Source: Halodesulfovibrio sp. (GTDB lineage: Bacteria; Desulfobacterota; Desulfovibrionia; Desulfovibrionales; Desulfovibrionaceae). Taken from it: DNA of 64,000 bases. The translations under genes were made by a program, and so were the position numbers. Shown piece by piece: positions 49,071 through 56,226 of the stretch; the first letter of the stretch is position 1, and the number at the start of each line of letters is the position of its first letter. A model generated the notes under the pieces. It did no database searches. It saw only the letters and a program-made list of their open reading frames with translations, and had not been told where the DNA came from. The stretch lies in contig NZ_JAOARI010000011.1 of assembly GCF_025210605.1 (NCBI RefSeq), positions 62,001-126,000 on the forward strand, written 5' to 3'.

Positions 49071-49247
49071 ATGCTTGAATACATCATCCCACTTGTGGGA
49101 TTAGTGATTATAGCGCTCGTCTGTATCAAAGTTGTCCCCAAAGGGCATAAGCCTAGCGGGTGAGGCATTAGCTTTGACGGACGGGGAGGCTCCTCGTCAG
49201 GATGCGCATGCAGTTCTGCTAAAAAGAAAAAGTACAACTGCAAATAG
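49071..49247 (+). CDS. Candidate small selenoprotein 1 (in-frame TGA at 49161-49163)
   Basis: A perfect ribosome-binding site AAAGGAGG (49058-49065) precedes this ATG, 24 nt after fabI. The frame gives 30 residues with one membrane helix (about 4-20), then basic KVVPKGHKPSG, then TGA. Reading TGA as selenocysteine continues the frame for 27 codons, GISFDGRGGSSSGCACSS and a Lys-rich end with a final Cys, to TAG: 58 aa in all. A SECIS-like hairpin at 49180-49198 begins 16 nt after the TGA. Positive charges predict a cytoplasmic C terminus holding Sec and three Cys, suggesting redox or metal chemistry at the membrane. If the TGA is a true stop, it is a 30-aa membrane peptide. I know no named family. 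Confidence 0.72.
49180..49198 (+). promoter_or_regulatory. SECIS-like hairpin of candidate selenoprotein 1
   Basis: GACGGGG (49180-49186) pairs with CCTCGTC (49192-49198), seven pairs including one G-U, around the loop AGGCT. It lies inside the coding region 16 nt after the TGA, like the fdhF element of E. coli with its AGGUCU loop. The upper part is identical to the hairpin at 49528-49546. Confidence 0.7.
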
Positions 49248-49252
49248 CTGAC

Positions 49253-49281
49253 AAAAGGGTGGTGTAGTGCCACCCTTTTTT
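49253..49281 (+). terminator. Terminator after candidate selenoprotein 1
   Basis: AAAAGGGTGG (49253-49262) pairs with CCACCCTTTT (49270-49279), with a T-run. It closes the fabI-selenoprotein 1 transcript. Confidence 0.93.
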
Positions 49282-49433
49282 ATTTGCGTTCCACTTCACT
49301 CTGTTCTACGTATATCAGTAGTGCAGGGTATCTCTACCACTTGCTGGTATCGATTATTCACCAGCCCCTCGCCTCTGCACTTTAGCATACCGGCATACTT
49401 GCGTAATATTTTATACCCATTGGAGACATTGAA

Positions 49434-49577
49434 ATGGAAAATATTTTTTCTATTGTGATGCTCATTTTCGTTGTCTTTTTTCTGGCGAAAATGATTCGTA
49501 ACGGCGGCGGTTGATGTCCGAATCATCATCGAGGAGGCTCCTCGATTTCTAAAGACGATCAGCACACGAAGAAATAG
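49434..49577 (+). CDS. Candidate small selenoprotein 2 (in-frame TGA at 49512-49514)
   Basis: GGAG (49422-49425) precedes this ATG by 8 nt. The frame encodes 26 residues, mostly one membrane helix (about 4-19), then KMIRNGGG and TGA. Reading TGA as selenocysteine gives Sec followed directly by Cys, then PNHHRGGSSISKDDQHTKK, to TAG: 47 aa. A hairpin nearly identical to that of the first gene lies 13 nt after the TGA. A Sec-Cys pair suggests a redox-active selenenylsulfide or a metal site; the HH pair supports metal binding. Short size, one helix and a Gly-rich junction recall FeoB-associated Cys-rich membrane proteins, but no feo gene is near. Confidence 0.72.
49528..49546 (+). promoter_or_regulatory. 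SECIS-like hairpin of candidate selenoprotein 2
   Basis: ATCGAGG (49528-49534) pairs perfectly with CCTCGAT (49540-49546) around the loop AGGCT. It begins 13 nt after the TGA. Codons across it read Arg-Gly-Gly-Ser-Ser, as in the first gene. Confidence 0.7.
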
Positions 49578-49698
49578 CAGCATCAGGCTGGACGGTATTT
49601 CCACGCAAACAAATTTCAATCCCCCAGCCTCGCACAACACACCATACTATTTCTATTCACGTATGGAACTAAGCAAAAAAAGAGCACACACTACAATT

Positions 49699-49723
49699 GG
49701 CGGTATATTTACCGCCTTTTTTT
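49699..49723 (+). terminator. Terminator after candidate selenoprotein 2
   Basis: GGCGGTA (49699-49705) pairs with TACCGCC (49710-49716), followed by seven T. The 120 bp before it hold nothing recognisable. Confidence 0.9.
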
Positions 49724-49742
49724 ATTTTTTTTGCTTTTTCCC

Positions 49743-49771
49743 TTGCCAAGCAGTATCCTGTTTGCTAGTTA
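49743..49771 (+). promoter_or_regulatory. Promoter of first tRNA-Ser gene
   Basis: TTGCCA, 17 nt, TAGTTA, then 14 nt to the tRNA. The third tRNA copy has TTGCAT, 17 nt, TAGCTA and the same 14 nt, so the two support each other. Confidence 0.6.
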
Positions 49772-49784
49772 TCCACCTCGACGC

Positions 49785-49879
49785 GGAGAGGTGTCCGAGC
49801 CCGGCCGAAGGAGCACGATTGGAAATCGTGTGTACTAGCAAAACTGGTACCGAGAGTTCGAATCTCTCCCTCTCCGCCA
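49785..49879 (+). tRNA. tRNA-Ser (GGA), copy 1
   Basis: The 95-nt gene folds as a class II tRNA: acceptor GGAGAGG with CCTCTCC, discriminator G, encoded CCA, anticodon stem CACGA/TCGTG with loop TTGGAAA (anticodon GGA, reading UCC and UCU), a long variable arm around TAGCAAAACTG, and T arm GAGAG-TTCGAAT-CTCTC. All three copies in this cluster are identical. It is followed 25 nt later by the SRP RNA gene, with no terminator between. Confidence 0.97.
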
Positions 49880-49904
49880 GTCAAAAAGTTACCCTAATTG
49901 AGTA

Positions 49905-49989
49905 GGGAGTCGGACGGCATTTACGCTGTCAACCCGGTCAGGTTCGAGAGAAAGCAGCCGTAGCAGTTGTAGGTGGGTGTCCGACTCCC
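49905..49989 (+). ncRNA. ffs: 4.5S signal recognition particle RNA
   Basis: The 85-nt gene is closed by GGGAGTCGGAC (49905-49915) pairing with GTCCGACTCCC (49979-49989). The apex carries the conserved SRP domain IV: CCGGTCAGGTTCGAGAGAAAGCAGCCG, with the GGUCAGG...AGCAGCC internal loop that binds Ffh and a GAGA-like tetraloop region. It forms the signal recognition particle with Ffh. It probably shares a transcript with the upstream tRNA-Ser. Confidence 0.93.
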
Positions 49990-49990
49990 A

Positions 49991-50025
49991 GAAGGCGCAA
50001 GCAGTCATGTTTGTGCCTTCTTTTT
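49991..50025 (+). terminator. Hairpin and T-run after ffs
   Basis: GAAGGCGCAA (49991-50000) pairs with TTGTGCCTTC (50011-50020), followed by five T. Only 8 nt separate it from the second tRNA, leaving no room for a promoter, so it may be a partial terminator or a processing signal. Confidence 0.75.
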
Positions 50026-50033
50026 CGCATCGC

Positions 50034-50128
50034 GGAGAGGTGTCCGAGCCCGGCCGAAGGAGCACGATTGGAAATCGTGTGTACTAGCAAAACTGGTACC
50101 GAGAGTTCGAATCTCTCCCTCTCCGCCA
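50034..50128 (+). tRNA. tRNA-Ser (GGA), copy 2
   Basis: Identical over 95 nt to copy 1, including encoded CCA. Unlike copies 1 and 3 it has no promoter of the TTGC-N17-TAG type at the expected place, so it is probably made by read-through from copy 1 and ffs. It shares the upstream 13 nt (TTTTTCGCAyCGC) with copy 3. Confidence 0.97.
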
Positions 50129-50137
50129 CATGACGTT

Positions 50138-50174
50138 AAAAGACGTATACCACATGGTATACGTCTTTTTTTAT
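50138..50174 (+). terminator. Terminator after tRNA-Ser copy 2
   Basis: AAAGACGTATACC pairs with GGTATACGTCTTT around the loop ACAT, followed by a T-run. Confidence 0.95.
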
Positions 50175-50245
50175 GTCTATTCCTTCACTATTCTTCCTTG
50201 TGATAAAACGCTTTCAATTATCTGCTACATTTTCAAACTTTTTGC

Positions 50246-50274
50246 TTGCATGGAGCGCACACCTTTGGTAGCTA
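50246..50274 (+). promoter_or_regulatory. Promoter of third tRNA-Ser gene
   Basis: TTGCAT (50246-50251), 17-nt spacer, TAGCTA (50269-50274), then 14 nt to the tRNA, the same geometry as for copy 1. Confidence 0.6.
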
Positions 50275-50288
50275 CTTTTTCGCACCGC

Positions 50289-50383
50289 GGAGAGGTGTCC
50301 GAGCCCGGCCGAAGGAGCACGATTGGAAATCGTGTGTACTAGCAAAACTGGTACCGAGAGTTCGAATCTCTCCCTCTCCGCCA
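50289..50383 (+). tRNA. tRNA-Ser (GGA), copy 3
   Basis: Identical over 95 nt to copies 1 and 2. It has its own promoter (50246-50274) and its own terminator (50396-50427), so it is an independent transcription unit. Confidence 0.97.
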
Positions 50384-50395
50384 GCAATAATCATA

Positions 50396-50427
50396 AACTT
50401 CGAAGTCCTGCTTCGAAGTTTTTTTTA
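50396..50427 (+). terminator. Terminator after tRNA-Ser copy 3
   Basis: AACTTCGAAG pairs with CTTCGAAGTT around TCCTG, followed by a long T-run. Confidence 0.95.
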
Positions 50428-50596
50428 TATCTTTTTTTCACTCACAACTGCCTCTCCCCCTATCTATACACACTCCCCGTCCCTTCTCCTTTATGGTATT
50501 CTCATACAATTGAGAGTTAACCTTTTGCTTGTTTTTCGAATGCCCCTTGAGCCAATACAATTGTCGGGCTATTAGAATGGCACTAAGGAGCATGAC

Positions 50597-51235
50597 ATGA
50601 ACAATTCGCTACGCACCAAGCCACAACAAGAGCGTGCGATCGCCACAATCAACAGCATATTAAAAGCTTCTAAACGCGTTCTTCTCTCCGAAGGGTACGA
50701 AAAATTTACGACCAATCGGGTAGCAGCCGAGTCGGGTTTTAACATTGGAACAGTATACCGGTACTTTCCAGACAAAGAAAACATCATCCTCAAACTCTAT
50801 ACAGAGCGACTTGATGAAGCTTACGTTTTTTTCATAAACCATCTGACAGACAAAAGCATTTGGGACAACCGTACGTGGAATACCATTGAAGAATTCTTCG
50901 GCTCTATCCTTGCACGCTTTATTGCAAACCACACCGTAGATGACCACTACCTCGCCGTTGAGCTGACAAAAGCCACTGTTTTGAACCAGCATATCCAACA
51001 CCCAAGCGGCACATACGAAAAACGCGCCCGCGAAGCCATCCGCAAGACGATACAAAAGCGCTTCAAGCTCAAGGCTGACAACCAACAAATTCAATTTCTT
51101 CTCTCTCTCGGAATCCATCTCGCCCTCATGGTCAGCATGCAGCCAGAAAAAAAACGTCACTATACCGCTGAGCAAGTAGCAACCACATTCTCCGCAACCA
51201 TTCGTACATATTTCAAAAGCCCACTGACTAGCTAA
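50597..51235 (+). CDS. TetR/AcrR-family transcriptional regulator
   Basis: The 212-aa product has an N-terminal TetR helix-turn-helix (RAIATINSILKASKRVLLSEGYEKFTTNRVAAESGFNIGTVYRYFPDKENII) and an all-helical ligand domain. The ligand is unknown. AAGGAG precedes the ATG. It faces the minus-strand membrane-protein gene 51293-52045 end to end, so no target is suggested by divergent position. ATACAATTG occurs twice upstream (about 50504 and 50557) and could be an operator. Confidence 0.9.
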   Translation: MNNSLRTKPQQERAIATINSILKASKRVLLSEGYEKFTTNRVAAESGFNIGTVYRYFPDKENIILKLYTERLDEAYVFFINHLTDKSIWDNRTWNTIEEFFGSILARFIANHTVDDHYLAVELTKATVLNQHIQHPSGTYEKRAREAIRKTIQKRFKLKADNQQIQFLLSLGIHLALMVSMQPEKKRHYTAEQVATTFSATIRTYFKSPLTS

Positions 51236-51241
51236 TAAAAA

Positions 51242-51270
51242 AACCCGCTACATAATATAGCGGGCTTTTT
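51242..51270. terminator. Bidirectional terminator
   Basis: AAACCCGCTA pairs with TAGCGGG and a T-run between the convergent TetR and membrane-protein genes. Confidence 0.88.
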
Positions 51271-51292
51271 GCTAACAGTTGCAAATGAGCAA

Positions 51293-52045
51293 TTACAAAA
51301 AATCTCTCCAGTCTTCTTCGTGCTTTTCTGCCATAGTTGCCAGCAGCTGCTTGATCGGGGAATACAGCATAGTACAACCAAGTCCGGTAGCAAGCCCGCT
51401 GTACGTAATTGCCGGATCAGGATCAATATTGAGCAGATTGAACGCAGTTCCACCAAGACACGCTATACCGATAATTAACGCTACGTACCAAGCAGCTTGC
51501 AGCCCTTCTTCGGCACCATTTGCAAGATTAAGCAAAAAGAGACCGTACAACCCAACAGCGAGCAGATAGGCTGCAATGCGAACAAAAGGCGCAAAAGGCC
51601 CTGCATACAAAAAAACACACAGCATTGCTGTAAGCACAGAACCAAGCCACAAACCTGACTGGATATTCATGCCAGTCTCTGTATCAAGACGCTTGAGTAA
51701 AAAACATAGCAATAAGCCAGAACTGAGTAAGCACCCTGCGACCACAGTCCATTCAACAGGTACAAAAAAACCTGCGCTAGCCATTACTGCTGCAAAAATA
51801 GCGAGTCCAGCGCTTACAACATCAAACTCCCCATTACGGACAAACGCACTCATCTCACCAAGCAGCATAGCCCCTGCACATCCGAGAATTCCCCCGAATG
51901 CAATGGCGGCAAACACGCTGCCAGCTGCATAAGAAGCGCTGACAAGCAGCAACAGGCAGACGCTCCACATCATCCAGAAAGAGCGACACTGTGCAGAAAA
52001 AATCCCGCATACATCGCTCCACTTTTTTCGCATCGACAGTTTCAT
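51293..52045 (-). CDS. Polytopic membrane protein of unknown function
   Basis: The 250-aa product has about seven or eight membrane helices, rich in Ala, Gly, Leu and Cys, with a short charged N terminus and a charged end KHEEDWRDFL. No family is recognised. GAGGG lies 6 nt before the ATG. It could be a transporter or a membrane scaffold; the sequence does not decide. The convergent TetR gene and the downstream ABC importer are separate transcripts. Confidence 0.6.
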   Translation of the reverse strand: MKLSMRKKWSDVCGIFSAQCRSFWMMWSVCLLLLVSASYAAGSVFAAIAFGGILGCAGAMLLGEMSAFVRNGEFDVVSAGLAIFAAVMASAGFFVPVEWTVVAGCLLSSGLLLCFLLKRLDTETGMNIQSGLWLGSVLTAMLCVFLYAGPFAPFVRIAAYLLAVGLYGLFLLNLANGAEEGLQAAWYVALIIGIACLGGTAFNLLNIDPDPAITYSGLATGLGCTMLYSPIKQLLATMAEKHEEDWRDFL

Positions 52046-52436
52046 TCATTACCCTCTTCTTTCCCGTATGGAGGGGGAACTACCATATAACACTTCCGTG
52101 TGCTACTCCCTCTTTTCTGCTTCGCAACTGGCACACAATATATAAAAACCATGTCGATATCATCAACCTTTACAACAGTGTTAAAAATGCAATATAGAAT
52201 ACAAATCAACAATACATTTTGCGCTATTTTTCAATTCTAAGCCTCTTTTTGACACACCTGCTTTTCCTCCTCTTATAGAACTCATTATTTTTCAAGATGT
52301 TGACTGTTTACACAGCCCACTCTCAGTTGTTTACAATTTTGTAAATAATCACTTTTTGTTTGCATTTGAAAGCAATTTTCTGATAGCAGCGAAGACGAGA
52401 CTGGAATATTTTTTGCGTTTTAATCTGGAGTACTCA
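52046..52436 (+). promoter_or_regulatory. Gene-free region ahead of the ABC importer
   Basis: No gene seen. A perfect palindrome, TTTACAA-TT-TTGTAAA (52330-52345), lies 92 nt before the ATPase start, and TTTACA recurs near 52306. It is a candidate operator. Confidence 0.45.
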
Positions 52437-53168
52437 GTGATTCGTTTCGAACAAGTGAATAAGTGGTACGGCAGTGACCACCATGTGCTTAAAGACATAA
52501 ATCTTGAAATAAAACAAGGCGAAGTAGTTGTAATATGTGGACCTTCCGGTTCCGGCAAATCGACTCTTATTCGCTGCATAAACAGACTTGAACCCATCCA
52601 GCAGGGCAAAATCATCGTAGATGATATGGACTTGCACAACCCTCGCCTCGACCTCACTACGCTTCGTGCTGAAATCGGTTTCGTATTCCAGCAATTCAAT
52701 CTGTACCCGCATATGACAGTTTTGGAAAACATTACACTCGCTCCTACCATGGTACGAAACATGCCGCGTGCTGAAGCAGATAAACTCGGCATGGAACTTC
52801 TTAAAAAAGTTAATATTCCTGATAAAGCTGGGGCATACCCAAGCCAACTTTCCGGCGGACAGCAACAGCGCGTTGCCATTGCACGCGGTCTTGCAATGAA
52901 GCCCAAAATCATGCTTTTTGACGAGCCTACGTCTGCTCTTGACCCTGAAATGATTAATGAAGTTCTGGATGTAATGAAAGCGCTTGCCCGTGAAGGAATG
53001 ACTATGGCGTGTGTTACTCACGAAATGGGATTTGCACGAGAAGTGGCAGACAGAGTTATCTTTATGGATGAAGGTGTATTAGTTGAGGAAAATACACCGA
53101 ATGAATTTTTCAACAATCCACAGCACGACCGAAGCAAAGAGTTTTTAAGCAAAATTTTGTCACATTAA
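52437..53168 (+). CDS. Polar amino-acid ABC transporter ATP-binding protein
   Basis: The product is 243 aa from a GTG at 52437, which follows GGAG by 6 nt and gives the family start [12 protein letters not shown]. Walker [11 protein letters not shown]-loop, the signature LSGGQQQR and Walker [15 protein letters not shown] are all present. It is of GlnQ/HisP type. With the binding protein and the fused permease downstream it forms one import system. A longer frame starting at 52356 adds 27 residues unlike the family. Confidence 0.93.
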   Translation: MIRFEQVNKWYGSDHHVLKDINLEIKQGEVVVICGPSGSGKSTLIRCINRLEPIQQGKIIVDDMDLHNPRLDLTTLRAEIGFVFQQFNLYPHMTVLENITLAPTMVRNMPRAEADKLGMELLKKVNIPDKAGAYPSQLSGGQQQRVAIARGLAMKPKIMLFDEPTSALDPEMINEVLDVMKALAREGMTMACVTHEMGFAREVADRVIFMDEGVLVEENTPNEFFNNPQHDRSKEFLSKILSH

Positions 53169-53216
53169 GGTAGACACTGCTCGTAATTTTGCTTTTTTTG
53201 TTATTATGGAGGTATG

Positions 53217-53228
53217 CCGCAATTGCGG
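53217..53228 (+). promoter_or_regulatory. Perfect palindrome before the binding-protein gene
   Basis: CCGCAATTGCGG, 12 bp, lies 33 nt before the start of the binding-protein gene. It could be an operator or a small mRNA hairpin. Confidence 0.4.
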
Positions 53229-53261
53229 TAGAAGTTACTACACTGAAACTGGGAGTTGACA

Positions 53262-54086
53262 ATGCGTATTAGTAGAGTTCTGGCTTTAACTTTAACTCTT
53301 GTAATGATGGCGTCCGTTGCTTTTGCAGGTCCTTCTTATGATCGTATCATGAAGGACAAAAAAATCCGTATAGGTGTCATGACCGACTCAATCCCCGGCG
53401 CGTTCTTCAATGACAAAGGTGAATGGGTAGGGTTTGATTACGATATCGCATCTGAAGTTGCCAAACGTCTCGGTGTTGATATTGAGCGCGTAAAAGTGAA
53501 CAACAAAACCCGCATTGCCTTTATCCAGCAGGGTCGTATTGATGCATCTGTTGCGAACATGACACACACTCGTGAGCGCGAAAAGTCTATCGACTTCTCC
53601 ATCACCTACTTCTTTGATGGTCAGAAAATTCTCTCAAAAACAGGCAAATACCAGTCTCTTGCTGATATGAAAGACAAAAAAATTGCTACAATGCAGGGTA
53701 CAACTTCCGAAATCAATGTGAAGCGTGCTCTTAAAGCATTAGGCGTTGCCAATCCTGATGCACATGTTATTTCATTCCAGAAAGAATCCGAATGTTTTCA
53801 GGCTCTTCAGATGGGTCGTGTAGCCGGTTGGTCAACAGACGCAACCATTCTGCTTGGCTATGCTTCAAAAACTCCGGGCAAATACGAGCTGGTTGGTGAA
53901 TTCCTTTCTGACGAACCATACGGCATCGGTCTTCCTCACAACGACTCTGCACTGCGTAATTCTGTAAACGCAGCACTTCAAGATATGTGGCGTGACGGTA
54001 CCTACATGACTATTTACAACAAATGGTACGGTCCGGACACACCTTTTGCTATGCCTATGACCGGTTCAATCGAACTGTGGCCATAA
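53262..54086 (+). CDS. Amino-acid ABC transporter substrate-binding protein
   Basis: The 274-aa product has a signal peptide (about 1-22, ending AFA) and a type II periplasmic-binding fold of the polar amino-acid group (KIRIGVMTDSIPGAFFNDKGEWVGFDYDIASEVAKRLGV and the later RIAFIQQGRIDASVANMTHTREREKSIDFS). The conserved Arg and Asp for the amino-acid head group are likely in those segments. The ligand class is probably glutamine, glutamate/aspartate or another polar amino acid. GGGAG precedes the ATG. Confidence 0.93.
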   Translation: MRISRVLALTLTLVMMASVAFAGPSYDRIMKDKKIRIGVMTDSIPGAFFNDKGEWVGFDYDIASEVAKRLGVDIERVKVNNKTRIAFIQQGRIDASVANMTHTREREKSIDFSITYFFDGQKILSKTGKYQSLADMKDKKIATMQGTTSEINVKRALKALGVANPDAHVISFQKESECFQALQMGRVAGWSTDATILLGYASKTPGKYELVGEFLSDEPYGIGLPHNDSALRNSVNAALQDMWRDGTYMTIYNKWYGPDTPFAMPMTGSIELWP

Positions 54087-54110
54087 TTATTTGATCTATC
54101 GATCATTTCC

Positions 54111-54136
54111 GTACGTCCGGTTCGCGCCGGACGTAC
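54111..54136 (+). other. Strong intercistronic hairpin
   Basis: GTACGTCCGG (54111-54120) pairs with CCGGACGTAC (54127-54136) around TTCGCG, without a T-run. Placed between the binding-protein and permease genes, it may hold back exonucleases so the binding protein is made in excess. Confidence 0.65.
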
Positions 54137-54207
54137 GTTTCACCGCTGCCATCCGGCTCCAGCAAAACAATTATTGCTGTATTTCTTGCTAAAGGGTTTG
54201 TTATTTC

Positions 54208-55992
54208 ATGCTACGCTATTGGTTGGAAAAACTTTGGGTTCAAAACACAGTACTCGCTGTGCTCGGCATTATCAGTCTCTACTACTGGGGCTGGGTCTTT
54301 GATTTCGGGTATGATTTTCAATGGCCGATTCTCTTTACAGTCAATGAAACCTACCAGTTGAATTTTGGTGTTGAAATCCTGAAAGGGTTACAGCTTACTG
54401 TTAAAATTACCATCATCAGTTCGCTTATCGGCATAACCCTCGGTACGGCTCTGGGGCTTGCCCGTCTTTCGGACTTCAAGCCACTTAATTGGACAGCCAC
54501 CTGCATAGTTGAATTTTTCCGCAACACACCACTGCTTGTAATTTTATTCTTTTTCTATTTTGCATTCCCGCAAGCATTGCCGGAAGCAGGAAGAGAACTT
54601 CTATTTGAAACCCAATTTGAATTTTGGACCGCCACCGTTGCTGTAGGCATTTACACCAGTGCTTTCATGGCTGAAGTTATCCGTGCCGGTCTTCAGTCTA
54701 TCCCTAAGGGACTGCTGGAGGCTGCCTACTCCTCCGGGCTGACCTATGTGCAGGTTCTGCGCAAAATCATTCTTCCATTGGCATTCAGGGAAATCATTCC
54801 ACCTCTTGGCAGTGAATTTCTTAACAACATGAAGAATACCTCTCTTGCCATGATCGTTGGAGTTGCTGACCTTACATGGCAGGCACAGCAAGTCGAAGCC
54901 CTTACTTTTAAAGGCTTTGAAGCAACAACAGCAGCTTCCGTACTGTATCTTGCTTTTTCTCTCGTCATTGCTTTCATCATCAACGGGGTAGATGGGCATA
55001 TTCGCTCTTCCAGCAACGGAAAACGGAGTCTGCCTGTTATTTTTATAGACATTATTCTCATTCCCATATCGATAATTACTAAAATTTTCTTCAGCCCTGT
55101 TGCCCGTCATCTTCGACAGCAACGCCGTAAAAAGGTACATACAGGCGTAAAAGTTAATACAAGCCAGCTTATTCTCAAAAAGCTTTACATTGTCCTTGTA
55201 CTCATAAGTAAAGGGGCATTTCTCGCTATCCTTGCTGGGCTGCTGTATTCGCTTGCCAAAGGATTCTATAATTTTGACTGGTCTGTCATTTTTAGGGAAC
55301 TTCCTACAATGCTTGTCTGGCAATTCCCGAATGCAACGGGGGATGATCTCTTTATGGGACTGGGCGGTTTTGCGCTATCCTTTATTATTGCCAGTGTCGC
55401 TATTGTTGCCAGCTTTTTCATTGGGCTGATAGTAGGACTCGGTCGAAGCTCAAAAAACCGCATATTCCGTATTCCGAGCCTGCTCTATATCGAACTGATT
55501 CGCGGCAACCCGCTTATCATTGTTATCTACTGGGTGTATTTCCTTATCCCTGTGTTGTTCGATAGCTTTATCAACACAGTCTGGTCAGCCTCCATTGCGC
55601 TTACACTCTTTACTGCTGCGTACCTTGCAGAAATTGTGCGAGGAGGAATCCAGAATATTCCTGCGGGACAGGTTGAAGCAGCCTTTTCTTCCGGTCTTTC
55701 GTACTGGCAGACTATGCGCAAAATTATTCTACCGCAGGCGCTTAAACAGATGATTCCACCTATTGTTGGATTGTTCATTGCCATCTTCAAAGACACCTCC
55801 CTTGTGACTGTCCTTGGAGTTATGGAACTCACCTCTGTTACTAAAGCGCTGGATAACCGCCTGATGATTGCTTCGATGGAGTTATGGACGACTGCTGCGG
55901 TTCTCTACTTTGTTCCATGTCTGCTTATGTCAAAATATGCAAAACACCTTGAAATGAAACTTTCACCGGAACAGACAAACCTAAAAATGTAA
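54208..55992 (+). CDS. Double-length amino-acid ABC transporter permease
   Basis: The 594-aa product contains two HisM-type permease domains in one chain. The ATPase-docking EAA loops are EAAYSSGLTYVQVLRKIILPLA in the first half and EAAFSSGLSYWQTMRKIILPQA in the second. Each half has its own membrane core (FRNTPLLVILFF; IRGNPLIIVIYW), joined by a charged linker. In most importers of this class two separate permeases pair; here one chain supplies both. A terminator follows. Confidence 0.92.
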   Translation: MLRYWLEKLWVQNTVLAVLGIISLYYWGWVFDFGYDFQWPILFTVNETYQLNFGVEILKGLQLTVKITIISSLIGITLGTALGLARLSDFKPLNWTATCIVEFFRNTPLLVILFFFYFAFPQALPEAGRELLFETQFEFWTATVAVGIYTSAFMAEVIRAGLQSIPKGLLEAAYSSGLTYVQVLRKIILPLAFREIIPPLGSEFLNNMKNTSLAMIVGVADLTWQAQQVEALTFKGFEATTAASVLYLAFSLVIAFIINGVDGHIRSSSNGKRSLPVIFIDIILIPISIITKIFFSPVARHLRQQRRKKVHTGVKVNTSQLILKKLYIVLVLISKGAFLAILAGLLYSLAKGFYNFDWSVIFRELPTMLVWQFPNATGDDLFMGLGGFALSFIIASVAIVASFFIGLIVGLGRSSKNRIFRIPSLLYIELIRGNPLIIVIYWVYFLIPVLFDSFINTVWSASIALTLFTAAYLAEIVRGGIQNIPAGQVEAAFSSGLSYWQTMRKIILPQALKQMIPPIVGLFIAIFKDTSLVTVLGVMELTSVTKALDNRLMIASMELWTTAAVLYFVPCLLMSKYAKHLEMKLSPEQTNLKM

Positions 55993-56014
55993 TACCAATC
56001 ACCCGATAACGCGC

Positions 56015-56051
56015 AAAGCGCCTTGCAACATTATTGCAAGGCGCTTTTTTT
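56015..56051 (+). terminator. ABC importer terminator
   Basis: AAAGCGCCTTGCAA (56015-56028) pairs perfectly with TTGCAAGGCGCTTT (56034-56047), followed by T. Confidence 0.95.
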
Positions 56052-56226
56052 GTGTGAGTATACACAGCCGCACAGAGCATTTGGCTAACGATTTTGCAGT
56101 TAGCCTCATTCATTCTTTGATTAGTTTACCTACTCTGCCCATTTTTCTCTTCTTTCATTTGCCCTCATCTGTACTCATGGCACAATACACATTCAAATAT
56201 GTATTTGTTTTACAGGCAGGTAACCA

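Larger units (their letters stand above)
50021..50383 (+). repeat. 108-nt direct repeat containing tRNA-Ser copies 2 and 3
   Basis: 50021-50128 and 50276-50383 match at all but one base (T/C in the flank). The repeat covers the tRNA plus 13 nt upstream; the downstream flanks differ. Copy 1 shares the tRNA but only part of that flank. Confidence 0.9.

Noticed and set aside
49016..49273. Minus-strand open frame opposite the first selenoprotein candidate
   Set aside because: No ribosome-binding site or family resemblance; the plus strand has a perfect ribosome-binding site, SECIS-like hairpin and terminator.
49785..50383. Possibility that one of the tRNA genes is selC (tRNA-Sec)
   Set aside because: The anticodon is GGA, not UCA, and all three copies are ordinary serine tRNAs. 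Their position after the selenoprotein candidates is probably chance.
49973..50575. Open frames over the tRNA genes with a repeated protein ending in SPSPP
   Set aside because: They are translations of the tRNA sequence; the repeat is the tRNA itself.
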